Shown one piece after another: positions 49,507-57,853 of a DNA stretch of 64,000 nucleotides. Source of the DNA: JAGXKT01 sp964531695 (GTDB lineage Bacteria; Planctomycetota; Phycisphaerae; SM23-33). Where the stretch lies: assembly GCA_964531695.1 (NCBI GenBank), contig CAZHEH010000014.1:11949-75948 (forward strand), given 5' to 3'. The notes below the pieces were generated by a model. The model was not told where the DNA came from and did no database searches. It was given only the letters and a program-made list of their open reading frames with translations. Position numbers and translations under genes: made by a program. The stretch's first letter is position 1. The number at the start of each line of letters is the position of its first letter.

Positions 49507-50841
49507 CTACTCGGGCTCCAGGCCGAGTTGCCGGAACATCTCACGGCGCGGCACCTCCACTTGAACGCCCGCGTTGCCTTCCGGGGCGGGGATGGTCCGA
49601 ATCAACATGGCAACCTTGCGGCGACCGGCCTGCGTATCGCATGCCTCGCGAGGCGTCTTGCCGTCCAGGGCCTGCAGCGGCCTGTCCAGCCAGCTGATGT
49701 AATGCCTGTGAAGGTATTGCTCGAGTTGGAAGGCCATGTCGGGGGTTACCTCGGCCGGCTCCTGCGGCCCCATGCGGTCATCCATGGGGATGTCCGACGC
49801 CTCGAGCTGGCGCGTCGTGACACCAAGGCACTCCACGTTGGGGATCGCCTCGATCCACCGGCGTGCGGCCCGGAGCCGCTGGGCCGAGTTGACCTGAAGG
49901 ACCAGCTCGTCGTCCAGCAGTTCCAGGCGCCCCAAGCTCAAGACCTCGCCGGGCACGACCGCGTTGTCCTCTTGCTCCCGCAACCAGATGTACTGCCCGT
50001 TCTGCTCGTCGTAGTCGATGTCCTCCCGCTCATCGAGCACACGCCGCACCGCCTCCTCGTCCGATATGGCGAACGACGCCGTCTGAAAAAGCAGCTCGTC
50101 GCCGTCGGTGTTGCGCAGCTCGGGCGCGAATCCCTCCTCCAGGCGCCTGTCGTACCACTTCCACAGCCGTCCGAACTCGCCGGCGCCGCGGATGAGCCCC
50201 TCGCGGGTAAACTCCACGCCCAGTGATTCCAAATGGTCCGCGGCATCCCGGACAAGAGGGGCGGGAAGCACGGGCCCCGCCGGGCAGAAGAAGTGGAACT
50301 GCCCGGCCTCGAACACGCGGCCGGCGAGGCAAAAACCGACCTCGACACACTCCGAGAGCGACACATCGTGTATCCGGCATTGGCCGCCCAGCAGAACGTC
50401 CTCGGCGTCGACCGACGTGCCCTGATCGACCTGGGTGATTCGCCACAAGCTCGGATGAGCCCGACAACTTGCACGCAAGGCCGTTTCCTCGGCCGCCGGC
50501 AGTCCGTCGTTGAGCAGCTTCTCGGCCAGCGTCTTTCCGAGCCGCGTTCGCTTGCTTTGCTTGCGCCGGCCTTTCTTGTTCCTGCCCTTGGGCTTGAGGC
50601 GAAAGACCGGGCGATGGTCATGGACCAGCCACTCGATGAATGCGTGCATCACTGAGACGTCAGCATAGCGTTCCACAAGCTCGCTGGCTCTCTTAGTGCC
50701 GAAGTACTGCCGGAGGAGGGCGGTCTTGTCGAGGTTTATCGAGCAAATCCGCTCACTGAGCCGCTCACCCAGAGCCCGTTCTACCGCCTTCCAGCCGGCC
50801 AGGTCGTCCGGTGCGGGCAGGTTGTCGGAGTGTTCGGTCAT
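49507..50841 (-). CDS. Protein with MbcA/SEC-C-associated C-terminal motif
   Basis: A 444-residue protein I cannot name fully. The N-terminal half has a basic stretch (KPKGRNKKGRRKQSKRTRLG). The C-terminal block HYISWLDRPLQALDGKTPRE followed by ACDTQAGRRKVAMLI is the W-L-D-x-P-L-x-A-L-x-G-K-T-P-R-E-A motif seen in MbcA/ParS-type and SEC-C-associated proteins. I saw no catalytic motif. It sits opposite the integrase, inside the element, and may be an accessory or defence-like gene (inference). The ATG at 50841 is eight bases after GAGG; an ATG at 50847 is also in frame. Confidence 0.65.
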   Translation of the reverse strand: MTEHSDNLPAPDDLAGWKAVERALGERLSERICSINLDKTALLRQYFGTKRASELVERYADVSVMHAFIEWLVHDHRPVFRLKPKGRNKKGRRKQSKRTRLGKTLAEKLLNDGLPAAEETALRASCRAHPSLWRITQVDQGTSVDAEDVLLGGQCRIHDVSLSECVEVGFCLAGRVFEAGQFHFFCPAGPVLPAPLVRDAADHLESLGVEFTREGLIRGAGEFGRLWKWYDRRLEEGFAPELRNTDGDELLFQTASFAISDEEAVRRVLDEREDIDYDEQNGQYIWLREQEDNAVVPGEVLSLGRLELLDDELVLQVNSAQRLRAARRWIEAIPNVECLGVTTRQLEASDIPMDDRMGPQEPAEVTPDMAFQLEQYLHRHYISWLDRPLQALDGKTPREACDTQAGRRKVAMLIRTIPAPEGNAGVQVEVPRREMFRQLGLEPE

Positions 50842-50885
50842 GACCATGGCCTCTTCGATTTGCGTGCGACAAGGACCAGTGCGGG

Positions 50886-50915
50886 AGTATGAGCTTGCTT
50901 GCCGGGCCATGTCAA
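50886..50915 (-). promoter_or_regulatory. Promoter of the 49507-50841 gene
   Basis: On the minus strand: TTGACA (50915-50910), an 18-base spacer and CATACT (50891-50886). The predicted start near 50879 leaves a leader of about 38 bases. Confidence 0.6.
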
Positions 50916-51001
50916 GGAAAGGCGCCTCGGCGAGCCGGTTGCCGGCTGCGCTCGCGGTCGACGCAAATACTCCTGGGGTGCTCAGCCCAAGTGCGCACGG
51001 T

Positions 51002-51065
51002 GCGTCACCGGTCGTAAAACCGCGTCACCCGGTACAAAAAGTGCGCAAGTGCTGCTGCGCAGCAG
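51002..51065. repeat. Direct repeats and palindrome before the broken DUF1580 gene
   Basis: Two 20-base units, each GCGTCACC followed by a GGT..AAAA segment (51002-51020 and 51022-51040), then AGTGCGCA words and the 14-bp palindrome CTGCTGCGCAGCAG (51052-51065). It looks like an operator or iteron block. A comparable GCGCA-rich block precedes the intact DUF1580 gene at 57246. Confidence 0.5.
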
Positions 51066-51095
51066 ACCGCTCCCGCCGCCGGGCGGTACGGTCGC

Positions 51096-51413
51096 GTGCA
51101 CAACGCGCCGAATGATACACGCACAAGCAACGTACTCACCGCACCGGCCGGCAGGATCAGCCCCGACGAGGAGCTCATATCGCTGACCGAGGCAGCCAAA
51201 TGCCTGCCGAAGGTCGACGGCCGGAAGCCCGCCGTCTCGACGCTCTGGCGGCGGTGCCGCAAGGGCCGCCGGGGCGTCCACCTGGAGTACGTCCGTACCG
51301 CGACGATGAGTACTTCTTCCTCAAGATATGGCAGGCCTTCCCCGGTGTTGGGTCATGAACCAAACTTATCGTACGTTATCAGCCGAGCGACGACTGCTCA
51401 AGGTATGGGCTAA
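51096..51413 (+). pseudogene. DUF1580 protein, N-terminal fragment
   Basis: Residues about 17-70 match the intact DUF1580 protein of 57246-57587 closely: SPDEELISLTEAAKCLPKVD, GRKPAVSTLWRRCRKGRRGV and HLEYVR. Homology stops abruptly after EYVRT (about 51303). The remaining 35 codons (TATMSTSSSRYGRPSPVLGH and on) are unrelated, and the C-terminal half is missing. A fragment with the missing end lies at 55604-55681. 51414-51576 has no convincing gene. Confidence 0.7.
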
Positions 51414-51576
51414 GCTGGCCGCGAACTCGCAGACTCTCTCGTCAACAGGTTGAGACTCGTTAACAGCCGGGTTGCTTCCGCGCCAGCAGCGTATTCGAAA
51501 CTCGTCGCCCGCGAGAATCCGCAGCACGTTGTCTGCCGGATGGTGCAGGACATGCTCGCCGATCAGACCACCACCG

Positions 51577-52254
51577 TCAGGCGATGCGACGACGTCGAAG
51601 CGGAATCAGGGCGAGCCCCCCGACGGCAACCAGGCCAGCCGTGAGAGGCTCGGGAACAATCACGATTGAGCCGCCGTCGTACATCGTATACGAGGACGCA
51701 AATGAGCTGCCATCGTCAAGCGTGCCCGAGATCGAGCCCTCCCTATGCCCAGTTCCACCCGTATCGTATACGCCATAGGGTGCTGGGTCACCGTCTATCG
51801 TGAAGCCAACCCCCGAGAACAGAAACGTCGAGGTGTCCCACATGCCAACTTCACCTGCCGCAATCACAAAATTGCCCTGCAGATCGCCACCCGAAAACGT
51901 GAAATAGCTGTCGTTAAGCCCCACGATCGTATCACCCACGGTACCGCTATTGACCGTGATCTGGCTGGAGTCCGCTGCAACAATCGCCTCAATGTACTGA
52001 CCGCCCCACACGCTCCCGCCATGGATCGTTACCTCGCTGGTTCCATAGGTGTAGATCGTATCCATCACTTCGCCGCCGCCGATGATCTCAACACTTGTCC
52101 CGATGGAAGGCGGCACATCGTAGTCCACGTAAAGACTACCGGTGACGGTGTCTTCGATGGTATGGAAGTCCCCATCGTCCAAGAAACGGTCACCGAGACA
52201 AGTCCCGACGGCCAGCATCAAGATCGCCATGGCTGATAAAGCTCGCAAATACAT
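51577..52254 (-). CDS. PEP-CTERM secreted protein with beta-helix-like repeats
   Basis: A 225-residue exported protein. Signal peptide LSAMAILMLAVGTCLGD. The middle is a series of short strand-turn units (GGGEVMDTIYTYGTSEVTIH, GGSVWGGQYIEAIVAADSSQ, ITVNSGTVGDTIVGLNDSYF), as in right-handed beta-helices. The tail is a PEP-CTERM signal: VPEPLTAGLVAVGGLALIPL plus RRRR, cut and anchored by an exosortase not in this window. The ATG at 52254 has GGAGG six bases before it. A 7-bp hairpin (52271-52287) stands upstream. More A/T-rich than the flanking genes. Confidence 0.85.
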   Translation of the reverse strand: MYLRALSAMAILMLAVGTCLGDRFLDDGDFHTIEDTVTGSLYVDYDVPPSIGTSVEIIGGGEVMDTIYTYGTSEVTIHGGSVWGGQYIEAIVAADSSQITVNSGTVGDTIVGLNDSYFTFSGGDLQGNFVIAAGEVGMWDTSTFLFSGVGFTIDGDPAPYGVYDTGGTGHREGSISGTLDDGSSFASSYTMYDGGSIVIVPEPLTAGLVAVGGLALIPLRRRRIA

Positions 52255-52334
52255 GACTAACCTCCAATTGTCCTGCGTCACGCAGGATAGGCCGCCTGTC
52301 GGGGCATCGCAGCGATCCGATCTTCTTCGCGCAC

Positions 52335-53141
52335 TCAGGCCCTGCGGCGACGGATCAGCGCCAGCCCGCCCAGAGCCAACAGACTCATCGTGCCCGGCTC
52401 GGGGATGAAGTTGCCGGGGTCGACCGCCTCGTCGGAGAAGCGGATGCGGTCGATGAGACCGTTCCAGACCTCCGAGGACGAGCTGCCCATGTGCGAGCCG
52501 ATGAGCAACACACCCGTGTCTTCCGCGGGAACCGCGCTGCTCAGATCCGCCCCCACGGTCGCGATCGGCGTCTTGTCGAGATACATCACCATCTCTCCGG
52601 CCTCGGCATTGTAGGTGATGGCATAGTGATGCATGCCGCCGTCGGTCAGGACGGTCTCATAATCCTCATAACTCTCCCACGGCCCGCCGTTATCGATGTG
52701 CCAGTGAGGCGGGGCGAGGCCGTTGGGGGCATCGTTGTAGCCAGCTCCCCAATAGAACCACGCTTCGCCCTGAATGACGTAGGCCACCAGCGGTTGCCAA
52801 GATGACGGATCGTCGTGCAGGCCCGTAATGGCCTCGATGGTGAAACTGTCCGTGACGAACTCCCTGGCGACGATCGGCGTCTGGATGTATTCCACCGGAT
52901 GGCCACCGACCAGGCGGATTTCGCCTTCGGAGGTGTACCCCGCATTGGCCGGATCATCCGCATACCCCATGGTCATGTCCGGGAACCCGAAAAGCGTGCC
53001 ATGATTGTTCTGCGCCGAACTATCTGTGGCCTCGTCACCTGCCGGGGTATCGAAATGATAGTCCGCCACCACTGAGCCGAGTGCAAGATTGCTCAGAAGG
53101 ATGGTTGTCGTGATCGCTGTTGCTACTTGCAAGCATTTCAT
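52335..53141 (-). CDS. PEP-CTERM secreted protein with LamG/concanavalin-like domain
   Basis: A 268-residue protein. Signal peptide ATAITTTILLSNLALGSVVA. The body resembles a LamG-type lectin sandwich: VADYHFDTPAGDEATDSSAQ and NNHGTL, FTIEAITGLHDDPSSWQPLV, MHHYAITYNAEAGEMVMYLD, NGLIDRIRFSDEAV. The tail is PEPGTMSLLALGGLALIRRR. It probably binds a glycan at the cell surface or in the matrix. The ATG at 53141 follows GGAGAG. A TATAAA -10-like box lies on the minus strand near 53224-53229. Confidence 0.88.
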   Translation of the reverse strand: MKCLQVATAITTTILLSNLALGSVVADYHFDTPAGDEATDSSAQNNHGTLFGFPDMTMGYADDPANAGYTSEGEIRLVGGHPVEYIQTPIVAREFVTDSFTIEAITGLHDDPSSWQPLVAYVIQGEAWFYWGAGYNDAPNGLAPPHWHIDNGGPWESYEDYETVLTDGGMHHYAITYNAEAGEMVMYLDKTPIATVGADLSSAVPAEDTGVLLIGSHMGSSSSEVWNGLIDRIRFSDEAVDPGNFIPEPGTMSLLALGGLALIRRRRA

Positions 53142-53309
53142 AAAACTCTCCTTTCATTCTCCTCTTCAGTGTCGTTTCGATGTCCAACATCATCTCTTCC
53201 GTGTGTCAGGAGCGATGCTTCACTTTATACGCGGACGCGTTTGCCCGGGCGTAAGCTGTACTCAAAGCCCTGCCCAAGGCCTGTGCACGGCGTTCCCTTT
53301 GGCTGAGCA

Positions 53310-54023
53310 CTACGCGGTCCTTCCCCGGCGGCGGGCAACAACGCCCAGTCCGCCAAGCGCGAGCAATCCCAGTGTCGCCGGCTCGGGGATGGAGACGCTG
53401 TCGACGTAGATCTGATCGATCACGACGTCCGGGGGGATATCCGTCAGTCCGAATGTTTCGTAGTCGGGGTTCGGCAGCATGCGGTAGTCGTTCCACGTCT
53501 GGATGATCCCTGTCTCGGGGTCACGGCCATACCCGCTTCCTGTCGGGTCCCACTCCACCGGCCCGGTGGGGTCCCATGTCAAACCCTCACCTGTGACAAG
53601 CTCCCAGTCCGGCGGGGAGCCGGGTTCTTGGCCGCCTTCCAGCAGGTATCCCGTCACTTGGATGCGGATGTCCTTGTACGGTTTATCATCAATCCAGTTG
53701 GCCACGTGCACGGCAAAGCCGGTAAAGTTGAACCCGGCACCTTTGGGCCCGGATCCATCGGGGTCGGACACGTAGGTACCTGTGCCGTCGATGTGTGTGA
53801 AGTAGTCGGACAACGTTTCGTCCCCGCTACCTCCGACGGAATCGAAAAAACTGGGCACGAGATTCGTGCTGGCCGGCGGCTCCGAAGGATTGCCGAACTC
53901 GAAATCCCATTCCACTTCCACCGACAGTGGCTGATCGCGCCACGGCGCCGAGTTAAAATCATCTGCCCTGGCCGAAACGGCCATCAGGCAAGTCACGCTC
54001 AGGACTGCTACGAATTTTGGCAT
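53310..54023 (-). CDS. PEP-CTERM secreted protein
   Basis: A 237-residue protein. Signal peptide VAVLSVTCLMAVSARADD. The mature part is an acidic beta-rich domain (LSVEVEWDFEFGNPSEPPAS, FNFTGFAVHVANWIDDKPYK) of unknown fold. It ends with the sorting tail IPEPATLGLLALGGLGVVAR plus RRGR. I chose the ATG at 54023 (GGAG five bases upstream); an ATG at 54032 is also in frame. Same strand and spacing style as its neighbours. Confidence 0.82.
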   Translation of the reverse strand: MPKFVAVLSVTCLMAVSARADDFNSAPWRDQPLSVEVEWDFEFGNPSEPPASTNLVPSFFDSVGGSGDETLSDYFTHIDGTGTYVSDPDGSGPKGAGFNFTGFAVHVANWIDDKPYKDIRIQVTGYLLEGGQEPGSPPDWELVTGEGLTWDPTGPVEWDPTGSGYGRDPETGIIQTWNDYRMLPNPDYETFGLTDIPPDVVIDQIYVDSVSIPEPATLGLLALGGLGVVARRRGRTA

Positions 54024-54161
54024 TTTCTCCATCCTCTTGTGTTTGAACCGCACATCTACAAGGTATTCTGCGTCGAGATCATCATTCACGTTCTACTCAT
54101 CCGTCTCATCACTTCCATTGCTTTCATATAAGGCCTCTCTCGCAGCGTGCCTAGCCCGTGC

Positions 54162-55352
54162 CTATGCCCGTTTTCGCCTACGGCCCAGCAGACCCGTGCC
54201 GCCCAAAGCGAGAAGCGTTAGCGTCGCCGGCTCGGGAACCACGTTCGCGGTCATGGTGATCTCCTGGTCCCCGGCGGCGGTGAACAGCAATCCGATGGGA
54301 AAGCCGTGTTCGTCGGGATCGATCTGCTCCGAGGCCTCGATGCCGCGAACGCGGAACTTGATGACGCTCTCGCCGGGCGCGATGTCTGAGAAAAGGACCT
54401 GCCCCGGACCGACATCCGTGGCGACCTCGATCCAGTCGCCGGTCCCCTCGTCCCAGATGTCGATGTCGTAGAGATCGTCCCCGCTGGGCACCAAATGCAT
54501 GCCCTTAATGGACCCGTAGAATACTGCGTCGGGATCGGTCATCTCGTATTCGTAGGACACCGCCCACTCCGGATCGATCCAGATCGGCCTCTCGGTGCCC
54601 AGCCCCCCTCTATAAGATGGTTCTACATAGAAATTGCTGACGTACTGATGCGGCTCGCCCGTCGCCTCGGCCTGTTTCGGGCTGCCCGCACAATGTCCCT
54701 TCTCGATAATCTCCAGTGAGAAGTTGTCCATCCCAACTCCACACGCCGCCGGCGGAGGATCGGCGCCCCAGCTGGCCACAAGCAAAAGTCCATGAGGATA
54801 GGCGGTGCTGCAGGCGTAATCCTCGGCATCCCAGCCGTGCTCGCCAATCTGCCAGTCCAGGAGGGGGTAACTGCACTGCCAGCCGTAGATCCACATCGGG
54901 CTCAAGGTGTTTCCCGAAAGATACACATAGTCCGTGCCTTGGACGCCGCCCGGCTCGTGAGTACCGGTCCTGGCCGTAGCCGTTTTGAGCCCCCAGATCT
55001 TGATATTGGCGCGAGGGGCCGAGGCGTAGTCCATGCTATGGGTGTACACGCTATCATATTTGAATCGGGCAACCTCCTTCGTTACAGGCAACTTCCAGGC
55101 CGGTATGTACTGCCATACCCGTCCCCGGCCGTGATTCAGGTCGGGGATATACGCGCAGCTTCCATCCGAACCGTACCAACTACCCACGTGGGTCGAACTG
55201 GACCTGCCCCAACCTGCCATCCCGGGATCACCACCGTTATCCAACAGATTCGCCCTGGCTACGCCTGCACTGACCGCCACGGCGCACACCGCCGCCACGC
55301 CGAGGGTGCGCAGGGCAGCCATACGTGCGGAGAAGGGATCTCGCGTGAGCAT
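54162..55352 (-). CDS. PEP-CTERM secreted protein, two-domain
   Basis: A 396-residue protein. Signal peptide LRTLGVAAVCAVAVSAGVAR. The N-terminal half looks like a carbohydrate-binding-type sandwich (NLLDNGGDPGMAGWGRSSST, VARFKYDSVYTHSMDY, CGVGMDNFSLEIIEKGHC). The second half is another beta-rich unit (RPIWIDPEWAVSYEYEMTDP, FSDIAPGESVIKFRVRGIEA). The tail VPEPATLTLLALGGTGLLGR plus RRKR is PEP-CTERM. The ATG at 55352 follows GGGAGG. Its promoter is at 55463-55490. Confidence 0.87.
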   Translation of the reverse strand: MLTRDPFSARMAALRTLGVAAVCAVAVSAGVARANLLDNGGDPGMAGWGRSSSTHVGSWYGSDGSCAYIPDLNHGRGRVWQYIPAWKLPVTKEVARFKYDSVYTHSMDYASAPRANIKIWGLKTATARTGTHEPGGVQGTDYVYLSGNTLSPMWIYGWQCSYPLLDWQIGEHGWDAEDYACSTAYPHGLLLVASWGADPPPAACGVGMDNFSLEIIEKGHCAGSPKQAEATGEPHQYVSNFYVEPSYRGGLGTERPIWIDPEWAVSYEYEMTDPDAVFYGSIKGMHLVPSGDDLYDIDIWDEGTGDWIEVATDVGPGQVLFSDIAPGESVIKFRVRGIEASEQIDPDEHGFPIGLLFTAAGDQEITMTANVVPEPATLTLLALGGTGLLGRRRKRA

Positions 55353-55462
55353 TGAACTTCCTCCCGTTTTGGGGTCGCGTCGCCGCCGGCGAGGCCCCCG
55401 CCTGAGCAGGCGGAGTCTCGAACCCCTGGTGGGCTTCGCGACTAGATAGAGCGACATTGTCG

Positions 55463-55490
55463 AACCTAACGCAGATTCGCGATTTGTCAA
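55463..55490 (-). promoter_or_regulatory. Promoter of the 54162-55352 PEP-CTERM gene
   Basis: On the minus strand: TTGACA (55490-55485), a 16-base spacer and TAGGTT (55468-55463). The leader is about 105 bases. Confidence 0.5.
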
Positions 55491-55603
55491 GAAGATACGG
55501 AGAAAGCCGGCCCCGCGGCCCCGCGGTCGGCTCCCACTGCCGGGCTCCGCCGAGGCGGCGAAAATCCTGCCGAGGACCCGTAGCAAGCGCCCGGCTATCT
55601 TGA

Positions 55604-55681
55604 GCTGTGGCGGTGGCGCGGCGCTGCTTCGTGGCCGCGGCCGAGGAGGCCGAGCGACGGCTGATCGAGGCGGGGGCGTAA
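55604..55681 (+). pseudogene. DUF1580 protein, C-terminal fragment
   Basis: In frame and ending at TAA 55681, the sequence reads RRCFVAAAEEAERRLIEAGA. The intact DUF1580 protein has RFFVAAAEADEP and ends DEAERRLIAAGA; the DNA is also close (GAGGCCGAGCGACGGCTGAT is shared). The Pro/Arg-rich linker is deleted and a stop (TGA 55601) lies just upstream. It is a remnant, in the same orientation as the N-terminal fragment at 51096. 55353-55603 shows only the PEP-CTERM promoter. Confidence 0.65.
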
Positions 55682-55730
55682 CGCCTCGCCCCGGACGTAG
55701 TCGCGATCGCGCCCGGGCAAGCCGGGTTTG

Positions 55731-56705
55731 TCAACTGCGTCGGCGTCGTCGGCCAAGCAGGCCAATAGCGCCGACCGCGAGCAGTGTCAGCGAGGCCGGC
55801 TCGGGAACCGGGCCCGTCCCGACGCCGCGGGCGTTGTAGGCATAGGCGATGTACTCGGCGTTTTCGCCGTCCGTATCGGCGCGGTAGATGCCGTAGTCCC
55901 CGCGTGTGACGTCGATATCCGTCCAGTACATTTTTCCGGCGTTCGGATCGACGGCGATGGCCTCGGGCGCGTCGATGTCATCGAACTCGCTATCCAGCGT
56001 GGTTACCAGCGTGGTTCGACCGGTGCCGTCCGTGTTGCCCGCTTCGATCCGCGTTCCCCAATTGTTCGTCCAGTACAGCGTATCACTCGCGGCGTCCAGC
56101 GCGATGCCGTTGCACTGAAGCTCGGAGCTGAACAACTCCTGCCGGTTGCCGCCGTTCTGATCGGCGCTTTCGATGACGCCGACATCCCAGTAGAGCTTGT
56201 CGTCGGCCGGATCGACCGCAATGTCACCGACGTTGCCGCTGAACGTCACGAGATCCTCTACGCCGCTGCCGTCGGTGTTCATTTGGCAGACGCGGCCGAA
56301 CGTGTTGTTGAAGTCCCCGACAGTGATGTAGGTGCAGTAGAGCGTCCCTTCGGCGGCGTCGAGGGCGACGTCCTGGACCATTGCCTCCGAATCGCCCGGA
56401 CTGACGTGTGAGACCACCCCGACGTCGCTGCCGTCGAGGTTCGCTCGCTGCACCTGGCCCGTCATCCGGTTCGCCCAATAGATTTTGCCCGCCTGGTCAT
56501 CAATGGCCAGTCCCGTGGGGTCATCGAGCCCTGAAACGAGCGTCTCGACGTTGCTGCCGTCCGGATCGGCGCTCTGAATGGTGTCAGAAAACCAGTCGGT
56601 CCAGTACACCTTGGTGGTAGCAGCGTTGGCGTTTACGGACAAACATCCGACGACCAGCACCAGACCGACGAGGATCCGGCGCAAAAACTCTCCTCTGCAA
56701 TGCAT
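55731..56705 (-). CDS. PEP-CTERM protein with YWTD-type beta-propeller
   Basis: A 324-residue protein. Signal peptide ILVGLVLVVGCLSVNANAAT. The mature part is a run of LDL-receptor-YWTD-like blades: KVYWTDWFSDTIQSADPDGS, KIYWANRMTGQVQRANLDGS, KLYWDVGVIESADQNGGN, TLYWTNNWGTRIEAGNTDGT and KMYWTDIDVTRGDYGIYRAD. The tail VPEPASLTLLAVGAIGLLGR plus RRRR is PEP-CTERM. A six-blade surface propeller is likely. The ATG at 56705 follows GGAAGGAG. It lies outside the DUF1580 fragment pair, between the C-terminal fragment and the intact copy. Confidence 0.9.
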   Translation of the reverse strand: MHCRGEFLRRILVGLVLVVGCLSVNANAATTKVYWTDWFSDTIQSADPDGSNVETLVSGLDDPTGLAIDDQAGKIYWANRMTGQVQRANLDGSDVGVVSHVSPGDSEAMVQDVALDAAEGTLYCTYITVGDFNNTFGRVCQMNTDGSGVEDLVTFSGNVGDIAVDPADDKLYWDVGVIESADQNGGNRQELFSSELQCNGIALDAASDTLYWTNNWGTRIEAGNTDGTGRTTLVTTLDSEFDDIDAPEAIAVDPNAGKMYWTDIDVTRGDYGIYRADTDGENAEYIAYAYNARGVGTGPVPEPASLTLLAVGAIGLLGRRRRRS

Positions 56706-56875
56706 GGTGTTTCTCCTTCCTTCATCAGCACGAGCACGACTCGCTGTTGTCGGAAACTTGGCCGAGTGGCCTGAGAGGGGGATACCAGCCGCATCCCCGC
56801 AGTGTGGCGATACGCGCCGCATCGCGTGTCACGCCTCCGCCGCTTCGCCGAGCGGAGCGTCAACCGCATGGTGTC

Positions 56876-56904
56876 ATTTTAGCACTGCCCGGCAGGGGCG
56901 TCAA
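56876..56904 (-). promoter_or_regulatory. Promoter of the YWTD PEP-CTERM gene
   Basis: On the minus strand: TTGACG (56904-56899), a 17-base spacer and TAAAAT (56881-56876). The spacer contains TGCCGGGCA, a short palindrome also found in the spacer of the promoter at 36028. Confidence 0.65.
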
Positions 56905-57051
56905 CACCGTGGCCTTGCCCAAGGATTACAGCAGTCTCATCCCTTGCAGAGCTCCACCCCAACCCGCCATCCACGCTCATCGCCCGTGCGTGAGTCCCTT
57001 GGCTGGGGAACGGGGTCACGGGGAGCATAGGTAGTCGCACTCCCGGCGCAG

Positions 57052-57174
57052 ATGAGGCGCTGCGCGGGCGCAAGTGAGCGCAGATCGGGCGCTGCGCGAG
57101 CGCCGGCGAGCGCAGCGAGCGCAATCGAGCGCAAATGACACACAAATGAGGCGCAAATGAGGCGCTGCGCGGGC
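57052..57174. repeat. GCGCA-rich repeat block before the intact DUF1580 gene
   Basis: ATGAGGCGCTGCGCGGGC occurs at 57052-57069 and again at 57157-57174. Between them GAGCGCA-type words recur about seven times. It lies 70-190 bases upstream of the DUF1580 gene and is the only notable content of 56906-57245. It may be an operator or a replication-related iteron block. Confidence 0.55.
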
Positions 57175-57245
57175 ACACGGGCGGCGGCGAGCGGCGAGGA
57201 TGTCTCCAGGCGAACGCGAGCGAGTGCGAGCACAGGAGACATCGA

Positions 57246-57587
57246 ATGCCGATCGACCCCGAACGTGAAGAGCTTCTGACACTCACCGAGGCCACCAAGG
57301 CCCTGCCGAAGATGCGCGGCACACGGCCGGCGATCTCCACGCTCTGGCGGTGGTGCCGCAAGGGCCGCCGGGGCGTCCACCTGGAGTACGTCCGCGTCGG
57401 CCGGAACATCTGCACCACGCGGGAGGCGCTGTGGCGGTTCTTCGTTGCCGCGGCCGAGGCGGACGAGCCGCTGGTCGGCGAGCCGCCCGCGGATTCGCCG
57501 CGGCCCCGACGCCGACGCCGCACGCCCCACCAGCGCCGCCGTGCGGCCGACGAGGCCGAGCGACGGCTGATCGCGGCCGGGGCGTAG
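57246..57587 (+). CDS. DUF1580 HTH-like protein, intact
   Basis: A 113-residue protein. The planctomycete DUF1580 domain is LLTLTEATKALPKMRGTRPA, ISTLWRWCRKGRRGV, HLEYVRVGRNICTTREALWR plus FF. It reads like an excisionase/MerR-type helix-turn-helix with a wing. A Pro/Arg-rich linker leads to a short C-terminal helix (DEAERRLIAAGA). As first gene of the element's replication module, with repeats upstream, it may be an excisionase or repressor (inference). The ribosome binding site AGGAGA lies six bases before the ATG. Confidence 0.85.
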   Translation: MPIDPEREELLTLTEATKALPKMRGTRPAISTLWRWCRKGRRGVHLEYVRVGRNICTTREALWRFFVAAAEADEPLVGEPPADSPRPRRRRRTPHQRRRAADEAERRLIAAGA

Positions 57588-57601
57588 GCGAGGAGCGGAC
57601 C

Positions 57602-57832
57602 GTGAAGCCGTTCGACTACGCCACCTACGGCCTGCCCGGGGCGCGGATCCCCGGCAGCCGGTACGTCCGCGGCTACTGCCCGTTCTGCGGGGCGCCGGTT
57701 CGCACCACGATTCCGGGCTGCCCCGAGCCCTGTGCCGACTGTGACGGCCATCCGCGGCCGGGCGGCACGGACCCACCGCCAGACGAGATCACCGGATATC
57801 AGGCCAACGCACTGCGCTGCCTGGAGAGTTGA
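57602..57832 (+). CDS. Small zinc-ribbon protein
   Basis: A 76-residue protein with two Cys knuckles (YCPFCGAP and CPEPCADCDG), which can hold one zinc. It starts with the GTG at 57602, 14 bases after the DUF1580 stop, with GAGGAG upstream, and ends 21 bases before the ATPase gene. Probably a nucleic-acid-binding or adaptor protein of the element; no closer family recognised. Confidence 0.7.
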   Translation: MKPFDYATYGLPGARIPGSRYVRGYCPFCGAPVRTTIPGCPEPCADCDGHPRPGGTDPPPDEITGYQANALRCLES

Positions 57833-57853
57833 CCCCAAGCACAGGAGACGACC

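Noticed and set aside
51354..51452. A 32-codon frame (MNQTYRTLSAERRLLKVW...) between the DUF1580 fragment and the first PEP-CTERM gene
   Set aside because: No ribosome binding site, no recognised motif and too short to support; it may be part of the insertion joint.
51306..51576. Transposase or IS end at the left side of the PEP-CTERM cassette
   Set aside because: I found no transposase sequence and no terminal inverted repeat matching the right side near 55590.
57052..57174. Possible CRISPR-like array
   Set aside because: Repeat units are short, irregular and without unique spacers of even length; no cas genes are present.
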